From an uncultured Tateyamaria sp. (GTDB lineage: Bacteria; Pseudomonadota; Alphaproteobacteria; Rhodobacterales; Rhodobacteraceae): DNA of 64,000 bases. The number at the start of each line of letters is the position of its first letter. Position 1 is the first letter of the stretch. The stretch is from the NCBI RefSeq assembly GCF_947487805.1, contig NZ_CANKXW010000004.1, forward strand, positions 281,065 to 345,064. The letters run 5' to 3'. Of this stretch, positions 44,131 to 53,416 are shown piece by piece. Under the pieces are notes generated by a model. That model saw nothing but the letters and a program-made list of their open reading frames with translations. It made no database searches and had not been told where the DNA came from. Made by a program: the position numbers and the translations under genes.

Positions 44131-46223
44131 GCCGCGACGACCCCGACAAGCGCGGGACGGGCGTCAATTCCGATCTCTTCGAACGACAGAACCGGATTGG
44201 AAATGCCCTTGGCGCGCATCAGGGTTTTCACAAATCGCCGACGGCGCGTATTGGTTACCACGGCCGGGTAGACGCCTTGTTCGCTTGCATCCTGCAACTT
44301 CTCGGACATGTTTTCCGCGAGGCGGTTGAACAGATCCGGGGGCAACGCGACATCGAGCCCGCGTTCGGCATCCACTTGGTAATTTGCAAACGTATCTTCC
44401 CATTCTGGCGCCAGTTGCACCAAGGGCAGGCTTCCGTCTCCGCGCCGGATCTCGGCCACCAGCTGGAAGCCGAGACGCTGCCTTACATGTTCGCAAATGG
44501 CTTCGGGTTGCGCATTGACGGCGCGTGCCTCGGCTGTGGCTTCGAGGATGAGAGGCAGGTTCCGGATCGAGACCTGTTCATCGAGCAGCAACCTGAGAAC
44601 GGCGTGAAGAATATCGATCTGAACCTTGTCCGGGATCAACTCATCAAGCAGTTTCTGGTTCGCCTCCGCGCGGGCCGGATCGCTGATATTGGTCATTTCC
44701 CGAAGCAGACGGCGCAAGGATTTGAGAGTGAGCAACCGGCTGAAGTTCTGCTTCACCACCTCCAGCAAATGCGTGGCCAGAATCTCCGTCGGTGTGACCA
44801 TGGTCACACCGGACAACGCCGCAGTCTCCTGATCTGCCTTGGAGATCCAGCGCGCCGGAGCACCGTAGACCGGCTCGGTCGTGTCTTCTCCCATCGGCAG
44901 GTTGCGGTCGTCTTCGGGCGTCAAAGCGAGGATGTCCGTCGACCGCAGTATTCCCTTGGCCTGTTCGACACCTTGAATGCGGATGACATATCCGCCGGTC
45001 GGGAGACCTGCATTGTCGGTCAGCCGGATTTCCGGGAGGATAAGGCCAAAGACCGAAGCGACATGTGTCCGCATATTTGCAATACGGGCGTCCAGCCCCG
45101 TGCCCGGATCAAGGACAAGGTTGACCAGGTCCGGCGCAAATTCAACGTGGATGTCGTCCAGCTCGAGAACGTCGCCCAGTGACTTTTCCATCGGTTGCTC
45201 TTCTGGTTCAACGATTTCTGCCGCCGCATTGGTTTTGTGTTTGAGCGCCCTGCGCATCAGGAACGATGCGACACCCAAGCCGACACCGCCTGCCATGAAA
45301 GGCAAGAACGGCAGCCCGGGGAAAAGGCCCAGCATCATCATCAGGACCGCAACCGTCGCGAGGGCGGCGGGGTGCTTGCCAAGCTGGTCGAAAACGGCTG
45401 TATCGGTCGCGCCCTTTGCGCCGCCGCGTGCCAGCAACAGCGCGGATGCAATGGAGATCACGACGGCTGGGATTTGCGATACCAACCCGTCGCCAACCGT
45501 CAGGATCGCATAGGTCTCAAACGCGTTGGCCAGGGGCATACCATGCACGACGATGCCCATGACCAGCCCGGCGACCAGGTTGAGCAAAGTGATCAAGAGC
45601 CCGGCAATCGCGTCGCCTTTGACGAATTTGGAAGCGCCGTCCAACGAGCCAAAAAACGTCGTTTCAGCCTGCTCCAGCTCCCGGCGTTCCTTGGCTTCCT
45701 GGTGGGTAATCGCGCCGGCCGACATGTCACTGTCGATGGCCAGTTGCTTGCCGGGCATACCGTCCAGAGCAAAGCGCGCGCCCACTTCGGCCATGCGGGT
45801 CGCACCTTTGGTAATCACCATGAAATTGACGATCAGCAGAACGCAAAACACAACCAGACCGAGAAAAACGCTTCCACCCATGATGAATTGGGCGAACCCC
45901 TGGATGACATCGCCAGCGGCTTGAGTACCCGTATGCCCCTGGCCAATGATCAGCTTGGTTGAGGACACGTTCAACGACAGACGCAACATGAGCGACGCGA
46001 GCAAGATCGTCGGAAATGCCGAGAAATCGAGGGGCCGCTCGATGAACAGCGTGATGGTAAAGATCAGGATAGCCAAGGCAAATGAGGCTGCGAGGCCAAT
46101 GTCCAGTACCCAGGCTGGCATGGGAAGGATCATCATGACAATAATCGCCATCAACGCCACGGCGAGCAGGACGGTCGGGTTGAACAGCGCCTGTGCGTTC
46201 ATGGAAATCGATTTACCAGTCAT
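44127..46223 (-). CDS. flhA: Flagellar export gate protein FlhA
   Basis: A 698-residue FlhA. Eight N-terminal helices within about 1-330 include the conserved FHIPEP-type region around 145-175 (GATRMAEVGARFALDGMPGKQLAIDSDMSAGAI). The cytoplasmic domain (about 360-690) binds chaperone-substrate complexes. First gene of the export part of the minus-strand operon, 128 bases after the large periplasmic-protein gene. Confidence 0.95.
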   Translation of the reverse strand: MTGKSISMNAQALFNPTVLLAVALMAIIVMMILPMPAWVLDIGLAASFALAILIFTITLFIERPLDFSAFPTILLASLMLRLSLNVSSTKLIIGQGHTGTQAAGDVIQGFAQFIMGGSVFLGLVVFCVLLIVNFMVITKGATRMAEVGARFALDGMPGKQLAIDSDMSAGAITHQEAKERRELEQAETTFFGSLDGASKFVKGDAIAGLLITLLNLVAGLVMGIVVHGMPLANAFETYAILTVGDGLVSQIPAVVISIASALLLARGGAKGATDTAVFDQLGKHPAALATVAVLMMMLGLFPGLPFLPFMAGGVGLGVASFLMRRALKHKTNAAAEIVEPEEQPMEKSLGDVLELDDIHVEFAPDLVNLVLDPGTGLDARIANMRTHVASVFGLILPEIRLTDNAGLPTGGYVIRIQGVEQAKGILRSTDILALTPEDDRNLPMGEDTTEPVYGAPARWISKADQETAALSGVTMVTPTEILATHLLEVVKQNFSRLLTLKSLRRLLREMTNISDPARAEANQKLLDELIPDKVQIDILHAVLRLLLDEQVSIRNLPLILEATAEARAVNAQPEAICEHVRQRLGFQLVAEIRRGDGSLPLVQLAPEWEDTFANYQVDAERGLDVALPPDLFNRLAENMSEKLQDASEQGVYPAVVTNTRRRRFVKTLMRAKGISNPVLSFEEIGIDARPALVGVVAA

Positions 46224-46335
46224 GGTCGCGCAGCGCCCGATGTTCCGGATTTACGGTTGGGATGGTCTTGTTCCACTCTGTGTCCTCATCACGTTCTGTG
46301 ATGCGACAGTGTTAAGCCCGGTATGGTTTACATCC

Positions 46336-46356
46336 GGTAACCAAGCGCGGGTTACC
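46336..46356. promoter_or_regulatory. Inverted repeat GGTAACC-N7-GGTTACC before flhA
   Basis: A perfect 7-base inverted repeat with a 7-base spacer spans the stop codon of the large periplasmic-protein gene, about 110 bases upstream of flhA. It may be an operator or weak terminator within the operon. There is no T-tract. Its TTAC cores resemble those at 32015-32029. Confidence 0.4.
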
Positions 46357-48658
46357 GCGTCTCCAATTGTGTGTCGTCAAGGCTCGGATCTGCAAGCAGG
46401 GCTTCCAGGGTCTCGCGCGCTTGCGCGCTTTCGGTCAGGGCCTCGGACGCCCGGGACAACATGCCTTCGAGGCTTGTGGATGGGTCAAGTGTCGCTTGTG
46501 CAACCTGCGCAACGGGCGCAAAAACAGTGCCGGTTTCATCAACGCGATTTATCCAGTCCTCGGACAACCACGCCGCGCGGTTGCCGTTCTCGGCGTCACC
46601 GATCTCCGAAAATAGAACGTGCGCCGCGTCAAAGTCACCTGCCCGCTCCTTTGCTCTCGCGCGCAGTCTGTTCGCAGGCTCTCCTGCTTCGCCATACAGC
46701 AATGCAATTGCCTCGTATGGGCGTGACAGGTTCAGGGCGATTTCGGCGCGGAGAAGCCTCTCATCGGTCGTGCGGGGAATGTCATCCTGCGCAGTCATGA
46801 TCCTTTCCGCTTGACCATCAAAGCCAAGATCCACCAGCCGACGCGCCATACGGTACCGGGTTTTTGGAAGTATTGAGCCCGGTGCATTCGACATCTGTTC
46901 GAAGCTGTGGCGCAAGAATACCATTTCGTCTGCGTTCGAGGTCATCAGATCCAGAACAGAAGAGCGTAGATTATCTTCCTCAGGGGCTTCCGCGCGACTT
47001 CGAATGCGTGCAAGCGTCTCGAACGCCTTGTCGAACTGATTTGATTTGCCCAGCGCCAGAACATGAGTCCGGCTCAGCTGGTCGCCCAAAGGATCATCGC
47101 GCATCTCGTGGGCATAGGCCTCGACCAACGTTGCAACGTCCTGACCAATCTGCCCGGTTTCATTCAGCTGCGAATCGACGAACGCGATCAGTGCCTCTGC
47201 TGACTGCTCGGCATTGGATGACACAACGTCAGCCAACCTTTCCTGTGCACGCTCAACATCACCCTGCCTGATTTCAAGCTTGGCCTTTGCGAGATTGGCC
47301 GCAGGCGTCAGCGGCTGATCCGTTCGTTCAAGGCTCCGCAATGCGCTGGCGGCGGCGCGTTCGTCGCCGTAGTCGAGGAAACGCCGACTAAGCTCGGACG
47401 CAACGAATTTTCGCAGATGCATCGGCAATCCGGTCAGCGCGCGCAGTGCCGCATCACTGTCGATGGAACGCGCGGGGTCAATTTTCTTTTGGGCCAGAAC
47501 GGCCCAGAGGGCCAAGTCAGAATCGCAATCCACAAAATGTGCGAGAAACTCCGTGTCCCTCTCGTCTCCGAACTCCATGATTCTGGCCAGACTTGCCAGT
47601 TCCGGCTGCTGGTCCATCAATGCGTCGTCCAGTAGCAGGACCTGATGTGCTTCGGCGCCAAACCCGAAATACAGGTAGGTGCGGGCCAACTGGACTGCGA
47701 CTTCTTTGTCCAACCGGTCAAATTCGGTGTACAGGTCACCCCGCATGCGCGCGATCTGGGTGGTAAAGTTCGATTCCGGCGCCCATGACGCGACTGCTAC
47801 CCGGGCTGGATCGATGCAACGCACGCCAAGCGTGGTCGACGGTGACGTGGACAAATTCTCTACAAAGGGAATATCGGAACTGCTCGTGACACGCACATTT
47901 CCGCCAATGGGTTTCGCGCCAATGCTCACCTGCGTTTCACCTGCGGACGAATCGAAGATGGTCGTGTCGATCTGAGGTGACTGGTTGCCAAGTGGCAAAT
48001 TCATCGTGCCTGGCGTCGTCCGCAATATCCCGCGCGTTGCCGCGTTCCCGATCTGTTCAGAGATTTTCTGTTGCGCCTGTTGCAGTCGCGCGATCCCGTC
48101 CTCGCCGCGGTCCACCACAGGTGTGCGCGGCGCGAGAAGCGGTAGTTGTACCTCGGCCGGCACTGCGTCTGCCTCCCGCGTTGTCAATGGCAGCGGGGAC
48201 GTCGTTCTGGATGTCACGGGCGTCGGGGCGTCTCGCAATTGAAAACGAAGCGGCGCGCTGCCGACAAAGCGATCAGGGGCCTTAACTGGCGCTGCTGCGT
48301 CCGTCACTGCGGTTTCCGACACATCGATCACGATCATCCGCGCGCCTTGCCGAAAAACGTCAGCAGTACAGTCACAGGAAAATGCCAGTGAAATACTGCC
48401 AGTATCGGCGGAGACAGAAGAGATGAAACTGGTATCTATCCGCTCAAACACTCGACTGACGTCGAAACCGCCGTTGTGGTCGGCGATGGTGATCCGAGCC
48501 CCGTTTCGTGTTGGCTGCAGGGACCAGTCCCGTTCAATCGCGGTGTCCAGAACAAGCCGCGCGAAGCCGTCATGCGCGCCCGAACGTACGTTGATCGTTT
48601 GCGCATTTGCCGCGCAGGCGAGGCAAATGAACGCCGTGAGAGCGGACAGAATCCTCAT
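46352..48658 (-). CDS. Large periplasmic protein of the stator operon (possible MotC analogue)
   Basis: A 768-residue exported protein. Signal peptide is 1-19 (cut after ANA). Residues about 20-100 form a beta-rich AMIN-like module (INVRSGAHDGFARLVLDTAIERDW). After about residue 270 the rest is helical with TPR/Sel1-like periodicity (repeated LA.A.L..G/..A...L). It overlaps motA by ATGA, so it is made with the stator. In Sinorhizobium a periplasmic MotC and its chaperone MotE assist MotB. A MotE-like gene is two genes upstream here. I found no direct MotC similarity. Confidence 0.65.
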   Translation of the reverse strand: MRILSALTAFICLACAANAQTINVRSGAHDGFARLVLDTAIERDWSLQPTRNGARITIADHNGGFDVSRVFERIDTSFISSVSADTGSISLAFSCDCTADVFRQGARMIVIDVSETAVTDAAAPVKAPDRFVGSAPLRFQLRDAPTPVTSRTTSPLPLTTREADAVPAEVQLPLLAPRTPVVDRGEDGIARLQQAQQKISEQIGNAATRGILRTTPGTMNLPLGNQSPQIDTTIFDSSAGETQVSIGAKPIGGNVRVTSSSDIPFVENLSTSPSTTLGVRCIDPARVAVASWAPESNFTTQIARMRGDLYTEFDRLDKEVAVQLARTYLYFGFGAEAHQVLLLDDALMDQQPELASLARIMEFGDERDTEFLAHFVDCDSDLALWAVLAQKKIDPARSIDSDAALRALTGLPMHLRKFVASELSRRFLDYGDERAAASALRSLERTDQPLTPAANLAKAKLEIRQGDVERAQERLADVVSSNAEQSAEALIAFVDSQLNETGQIGQDVATLVEAYAHEMRDDPLGDQLSRTHVLALGKSNQFDKAFETLARIRSRAEAPEEDNLRSSVLDLMTSNADEMVFLRHSFEQMSNAPGSILPKTRYRMARRLVDLGFDGQAERIMTAQDDIPRTTDERLLRAEIALNLSRPYEAIALLYGEAGEPANRLRARAKERAGDFDAAHVLFSEIGDAENGNRAAWLSEDWINRVDETGTVFAPVAQVAQATLDPSTSLEGMLSRASEALTESAQARETLEALLADPSLDDTQLETR

Positions 48659-49524
48659 GCGGCGTTTTGCTTCACGGTTTTCAATGCTTCTTCGAGTTCG
48701 GAGAAGGACGGGCGGCAGTGCGAGGGTGTGTTTTGCCGGCCAACTTCGATGCAGATATTGGTTGCATGGTTGTGCAGGTTGGCCACCAACACTTCGCGGA
48801 TCAGTTGATAAAAATGTCCATCTTCTTCAACGACAGCTTTGACTTTGGCGGCGAAGGGGCCGACCAACCCATAGGCGAGGAACACGCCGAGGAAGGTGCC
48901 GACAAGGGCGCCACCAATGAGTTTGCCGAGAATTTCAGGCGGTTGATCGATCGAAGCCATGGTTTTGATGACGCCGAGTACCGCCGCAACAATGCCAAGA
49001 GCGGGCAGGCCGTCGGCCACGGTCTGCAAAGCATGGCTGGAATGCAAGGCGTGGTGCATGTTTGCATCCATGCGCTTTTCAAGCACCTCTTCGACCTGGT
49101 GTGGGTCATCATAGTTCATCGATGCAGATCGCATTGTATCGCTGATCAGGGCGGTCGCTTCCTTATCTGCCACAATCTTTGGATACCGGGAAAAAATTGA
49201 TGAATTTTCCGGGTCTTCGATGTGTTCTTCGATGGCCACAGGGTTTTGGCGGGCGAGCCGGATCAACTCGAAAAGCAGACACAGCAAGTCCTTATAGTCC
49301 TCATGGGCCCATTTAGGCCCTTTGAAAACCTTGCCGAGATCCTTGATCGTCTGTTTGACTTCGGAGATCGAGTTGCTGATCAGGAAGGCGCCAACCGCCG
49401 CCCCCAGGATCATGGTCATCTCGAAGGGGAGCGATTTGAGAATGATTCCCATCTTGCCACCAGCGGCGAGATAACCGCCGAACACCATGACAAAGATTGT
49501 GACGATCCCGATGATACCGACCAT
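48655..49524 (-). CDS. motA: Flagellar stator protein MotA
   Basis: A 289-residue proton-channel subunit. Four helices are at about 3-22, 33-50, 170-190 and 202-222. The charged cytoplasmic loop includes LLFELIRLARQNPVAIEEHIE (rotor contacts). The conserved proline region is GLPALGIVAAVLGVI. The partner motB is not in the window. Forms an operon with the MotE-like gene upstream and the large periplasmic-protein gene downstream. Confidence 0.95.
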   Translation of the reverse strand: MVGIIGIVTIFVMVFGGYLAAGGKMGIILKSLPFEMTMILGAAVGAFLISNSISEVKQTIKDLGKVFKGPKWAHEDYKDLLCLLFELIRLARQNPVAIEEHIEDPENSSIFSRYPKIVADKEATALISDTMRSASMNYDDPHQVEEVLEKRMDANMHHALHSSHALQTVADGLPALGIVAAVLGVIKTMASIDQPPEILGKLIGGALVGTFLGVFLAYGLVGPFAAKVKAVVEEDGHFYQLIREVLVANLHNHATNICIEVGRQNTPSHCRPSFSELEEALKTVKQNAA

Positions 49525-49591
49525 TTTGAGAATCCCTCATGACTGTTGGCTGCAATCTCGCAGATACCGGTTAACAAAGGCTGTTGCCTGA

Positions 49592-50197
49592 TCAGCTCTT
49601 GGGTGCGCGGGCATTTCGCCCGGCAAGGATCGCGCTGATCGAATACGCGGCCTGAGGATCAAGGCCGGACATCACCTTGGCCGCTGCCTCAGGGCGCATC
49701 CGGGCAAGGAACCCCGCCGCGAATTCCGGCTCCATTGCGCCGAACAATTCCGCGGCGTCCTTCGGCTTCATGTTCTCATACACGGTGGTCAGACGCGCCA
49801 GGTCGTCCTCTGCGGCCGTTTGCGCCAGGGCCAAGGTCGCAGCGAGGTCTTTTTCCGCCTGTTCCAGAGCGGCCAATCTGCGGTCAATTTCGCTGCGTGC
49901 GACCTCAAGTGCCTTGTTGCGCGTGGCAACGGCCATCTCGCGTTCCTCGACACGTTTTTCACGGGCCTGCAGCGCGTCAAGCAAGGACCTGACCTCGATC
50001 TCATGACTGCCTTCGGTTGTTTTCAAAGGCGTGGTGCCCTGAGGCAGCATCAATTCCGGTTCCGCATCCGCTTCTGCAAACGCGGCACCTGCCCCGATGG
50101 CGATCCGGATGCCGGCGGACCCGATAAGCAGCGTGGCGATCAACAAGACGGATCCACGTCCGACCAGTCGTCGTTTCAGACTTTTTCGTTTGGTCAT
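49592..50197 (-). CDS. MotE-like coiled-coil protein with MgtE-N-like domain
   Basis: A 201-residue protein. One membrane helix or uncleaved signal at about 14-40 is followed by a coiled coil at about 65-125 (QAREKRVEEREMAVATRNKALEVARSEIDRRL). The C-terminal MgtE-N/FliG-like helical domain (about 130-195, YENMKPKDAAELFGAMEPEFAAGFLARMRPEAAAKVM) is the mark of the MotE family. In Sinorhizobium MotE is the chaperone of periplasmic MotC. ATGA overlap with the upstream gene, 67 bases before motA. Confidence 0.8.
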   Translation of the reverse strand: MTKRKSLKRRLVGRGSVLLIATLLIGSAGIRIAIGAGAAFAEADAEPELMLPQGTTPLKTTEGSHEIEVRSLLDALQAREKRVEEREMAVATRNKALEVARSEIDRRLAALEQAEKDLAATLALAQTAAEDDLARLTTVYENMKPKDAAELFGAMEPEFAAGFLARMRPEAAAKVMSGLDPQAAYSISAILAGRNARAPKS

Positions 50198-50571
50198 TTG
50201 CGGGCTCCGACAGTGCGCCGCGTGAACATCGGCTCGGATGGCGATTCCGGCGCGGGTTGTGGCGCATCAACCCTGGCCTTCGGCACATCGGGAATATCAT
50301 GCAGCGATGCCATCTGCAGTTCCAGGCGCTTTGCCGTCTGCTCGGCCCGAAAGGTCAGGTCACTCAGCGTTTCCGCTGATTGGGACGCCGTTGATTGCGC
50401 CGCAGCAAGCATCTTGGTCAGGTCGTCGACCTGCGCGGACAGGACGGCAACCGCACCGCCCACCCCTTTTTCAAGATTGTTGAACCGGTTCAGCCGGCGA
50501 CCAAGGACAAAACAATAAAAGCCGGCCCCGATCGCACCTGCAGCGAGCAATATGTCAGCAATCAATTCCAT
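50194..50571 (-). CDS. Small membrane-anchored coiled-coil protein of the flagellar operon
   Basis: A 125-residue protein. One helix at about 3-24 (IADILLAAGAIGAGFYCFVLGRR) anchors a coiled coil (about 30-90) and a Pro-rich tail. It lies 9 bases after fliL and overlaps the MotE-like gene by 4 bases. I recognise no family. Its place suggests a stator or basal-body accessory. Confidence 0.7.
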   Translation of the reverse strand: MELIADILLAAGAIGAGFYCFVLGRRLNRFNNLEKGVGGAVAVLSAQVDDLTKMLAAAQSTASQSAETLSDLTFRAEQTAKRLELQMASLHDIPDVPKARVDAPQPAPESPSEPMFTRRTVGARK

Positions 50572-50580
50572 GTCTCACCC

Positions 50581-51069
50581 TCAGTTCAGTACAAATTCCA
50601 TGATAAGCAGATCGTTGACGCGGCCAGGCCCGGCAACAATCTGAACGCGACGCAGCATCTGTGCGCGCAGTCGTGTCAGAGCGGACGCGCTCTCGATGTC
50701 TTTCGTCTCCAGCGCGCGCAAATAACTGTTGAGCACATCGACAACACGTGGAAGCAATGTTTCGACATCCGACGCATATTGCGACGGAACCTCGAGCTGC
50801 GCGCGGAACCTCAGATGCCGACCCTGCGCAGCCGGGCTAAGCGAGACAACCATCGGATCAACCGCCACAAAGGCAACGTCGGGAATCGCGTTCGGACGCT
50901 GCACTTCGGCAGATACTTCGCCATGCGATTCGCTGCCCAGTATCATGCCGGAATAGGTCGCAAAAAATCCGCCGCCCGCACCGATCGACGCGGCCAAAAG
51001 ACCGAGTATTAACGGTAGCTTTGACGACTTCTGTCCCTCTTCTGGGGCATCTGCCACGGCGTCTGTCAT
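50581..51069 (-). CDS. fliL: Flagellar basal-body-associated protein FliL
   Basis: A 162-residue FliL. Membrane helix is at about 18-40 (LPLILGLLAASIGAGGGFFATYSGM). The periplasmic SPFH-like domain has FVAVDPMVVSLSPAAQGRHLRFRAQLEV, and the family C terminus RVNDLLIMEFVLN. It rings the stator and supports torque. Start at 51069 was preferred over 51084 and a GTG at 51108 because it gives the usual N-terminal tail, though no start has a strong ribosome site. Divergent from fliF. Confidence 0.9.
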   Translation of the reverse strand: MTDAVADAPEEGQKSSKLPLILGLLAASIGAGGGFFATYSGMILGSESHGEVSAEVQRPNAIPDVAFVAVDPMVVSLSPAAQGRHLRFRAQLEVPSQYASDVETLLPRVVDVLNSYLRALETKDIESASALTRLRAQMLRRVQIVAGPGRVNDLLIMEFVLN

Positions 51070-51115
51070 GTGCAACTCATCCATTGATGTCGAAATGAAG
51101 ATTGGCACAGATGAA

Positions 51116-51130
51116 CTAACCGATTGTTAA
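51116..51130. promoter_or_regulatory. CtrA-like box CTAA-N7-TTAA
   Basis: CTAACCGATTGTTAA lies in the 122-base gap between divergent fliL and fliF, one mismatch from TTAA-N7-TTAA. It is the best match to a CtrA full site that I saw in the window. Confidence 0.5.
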
Positions 51131-51191
51131 GGCTGTTCGGTCATTGCTGTGCCCAAGGTTGCGTAGAACGCGCAACAGGACGGAGGCGATT

Positions 51192-52817
51192 GTGCAGCAA
51201 TTACTAAATGTCTGGATGGCACTGGATGTGAAACGTCAGATTACGGTCGTGGCCGCGACCGTGGCGGTCTTTCTCGCCGTTCTGGCGATGTCTCGAATCG
51301 CATCGGCACCGTCGATGACACTGCTTTATGCGGGTTTGGAAAATGGTGCGGCGGGCGAAGTTGTGCGTTCGCTCGAACAACGTGGCGTGCCCTTCGACGT
51401 GCGGGGCGGATCGATTTTCGTTGATGCGCAGGACCGCGATGAACTGCGGATGACATTGGCAAGCGAGGGGCTGCCTGCCAACAGCAGTCGCGGTTACGAA
51501 CTGTTGGATACCCTGTCGGGCTTTGGCACAACCTCCCAGATGTTTGATGCAGCCTATTGGCGCGCCAAGGAAGGTGAGCTGGCGCGCACAATCGTATCCA
51601 GCCCGAATATCTCGAACGCGCGCGTGCACATTGCCTCGACGGGATCCAACCCGTTTCAGCGAAGTGTGACGCCGACTGCGTCCGTGGCGGTCACGCCCAA
51701 TGGTGCAGGTCTGTCCGCGCAACAGGCCAAATCCATCCGCTTTCTCGTGGCTTCTGCGGTGGCTGGGTTGTCGCCGGATGATGTGGCGGTGATCGATTCA
51801 AACGGTACCTTGATTGGCGCGGCCGACGAGGCTGCACCAGCTTCTGGTGCCGATGACAAGGCGCAAATGTTGCGCGAAAGGGTCGAGAGGCTTCTCGAAG
51901 CGCGCGTCGGCCACGGTAACGCTATTGTCGAAGTCAGCGTGGATACCGTCACGGAGTCCGAGGAAATCCGCGAAAGGCGGTTCGATCCGGCAGGGCGGGT
52001 GGTGATCAGCACGGATACCGAAGAGCGCACCAGCAACTCAAACGAGGCGGGCAATGGCGACGTCACAGTGGCGTCCAACCTCCCCGATGGCGAGGCCGGA
52101 GGATCGGACAGCGCCTCGTCGCAAAACTCGGAAACACGCGAACGCATCAACTACGAAGTGTCGGAAACCGAACGCGCCATCACCCGATCGGCGGGTGCGA
52201 TCAAACGTCTGACGGTCGCGGTGCTGGTCAACGAAGCGGTGGTGGAAACCGAAGGCAGCGAGGCATCGCAGCCTCGGCCCGATGCAGAGATTGACGCGTT
52301 GCGTGAACTGGTGGCGTCAGCCGTGGGGTTCGACGAAAGCAGGGGCGATGTGATCACCATCAAGTCGATGGCATTGCAATCCGTTGTACCCGCCGGAACC
52401 GAAGCACAGTCATCGCTCTTGGACAGTGTGAACCTCGACATCATGTCGGCAATCCAGATGGCAGTTCTCGCAGTCGTCGCGCTGGTGCTCGGGTTGTTCG
52501 TTGTCCGCCCGGTTCTGTCCCGGCCGCCTGAAAGCGCGCAGCCCACAATCAGTTTGCCGCCGGCCGCGCCAGATGCCGCAACCCCTGCCAGCCTGTCTGG
52601 AGAGATCGCGTCGGCATCGGATGAGTTCCCAGACATCCCCATGATGGGGGGCAGCGACGAAACCCTCCCGGCGTTGAGCTTTGGCGACATGTCCGGCGGC
52701 TCGGCTGCGGTGTCCGATGATCCGGTTGACCGACTGCGCGCGATGATCGGAGACAGGCAGGAGGAAACCGTCGAAATCCTCAGAAGCTGGCTTGAAGAGT
52801 CCGAGGAGCGCGCGTGA
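51192..52817 (+). CDS. fliF: Flagellar MS-ring protein FliF
   Basis: A 541-residue MS-ring protein. Helix 1 is at about 17-36. The YscJ-like domain has TLLYAGLENGAAGEVVRSLEQRGVPFDV (about 42-69), and the second periplasmic domain carries NISNARVHIASTGSNPF. Helix 2 is at about 425-445, and the C-terminal FliG-binding tail ends EETVEILRSWLEE. Start is a GTG with GGAGG five bases upstream, fitting the family better than an ATG 48 bases earlier. Confidence 0.94.
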   Translation: MQQLLNVWMALDVKRQITVVAATVAVFLAVLAMSRIASAPSMTLLYAGLENGAAGEVVRSLEQRGVPFDVRGGSIFVDAQDRDELRMTLASEGLPANSSRGYELLDTLSGFGTTSQMFDAAYWRAKEGELARTIVSSPNISNARVHIASTGSNPFQRSVTPTASVAVTPNGAGLSAQQAKSIRFLVASAVAGLSPDDVAVIDSNGTLIGAADEAAPASGADDKAQMLRERVERLLEARVGHGNAIVEVSVDTVTESEEIRERRFDPAGRVVISTDTEERTSNSNEAGNGDVTVASNLPDGEAGGSDSASSQNSETRERINYEVSETERAITRSAGAIKRLTVAVLVNEAVVETEGSEASQPRPDAEIDALRELVASAVGFDESRGDVITIKSMALQSVVPAGTEAQSSLLDSVNLDIMSAIQMAVLAVVALVLGLFVVRPVLSRPPESAQPTISLPPAAPDAATPASLSGEIASASDEFPDIPMMGGSDETLPALSFGDMSGGSAAVSDDPVDRLRAMIGDRQEETVEILRSWLEESEERA

Positions 52818-53416
52818 TGTGTGCCGAGAAACTGTTTCAGGATTTCGGCGCCGCCAAGCCGGTCAAGACAGACAGGTTGGTCAAAAGCGCGGAAGAGCTT
52901 GAAGACTTGAAGTTGGAGGCGTTCGAAAACGGCTATCAGGCCGGGTGGGACGATGCGGTAAAAGCGCAGGCAAGTACGCTGACCCATGTGTCTTCCGGCC
53001 TCGCCACCAGCCTGCAGGAGGCGAGTTTTGACTACCACGAAATGCGCTCATCTTTGAACGGATCGGTGCAGACCATTTTGAACAGGGTCGTGTCGGTCCT
53101 GCTTCCGCAAATGGCCCGCGCCAGCCTTGGTGCCCATATCTGCGAACAGATCACGGCCGCGTCTCGGAGCGCATTGGACCGTCCCATCGAGGTCGTGGTC
53201 GCTCCCGAGGCCGAGGCCGCCGTTACCGGTCTTCTGGGGGAGCAGTTGAAAGATCCGTTCGAACTGTCGCTTGACCCGCTTCTGGCGCCCAGCCAGGTCC
53301 TCCTGCGCCTGGGCGACAAGGAAACCGAGATCAACCTCGACAAGATGATCGCGGAGATCGCGGCCGCGATCGAAGCCTATTTCCACACGCAAAACCTGGA
53401 GGTGCGCGATGGCTGA
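52817..53416 (+). CDS. FliH-like export ATPase regulator
   Basis: A 199-residue, mainly helical, acidic protein. LEAFENGYQAGWDDAVKAQ at about 35-53 is typical of the FliH GxxxG-like N-terminal helix. The C-terminal alpha/beta half (ALDRPIEVVVAPEAEAAVTGLL) resembles FliH/HrpE. Position between fliF and fliN supports fliH. ATG at 52817 has GAGGAG eight bases before it. A GTG three bases earlier is possible. Low similarity makes the name contextual. Confidence 0.72.
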   Translation: MCAEKLFQDFGAAKPVKTDRLVKSAEELEDLKLEAFENGYQAGWDDAVKAQASTLTHVSSGLATSLQEASFDYHEMRSSLNGSVQTILNRVVSVLLPQMARASLGAHICEQITAASRSALDRPIEVVVAPEAEAAVTGLLGEQLKDPFELSLDPLLAPSQVLLRLGDKETEINLDKMIAEIAAAIEAYFHTQNLEVRDG

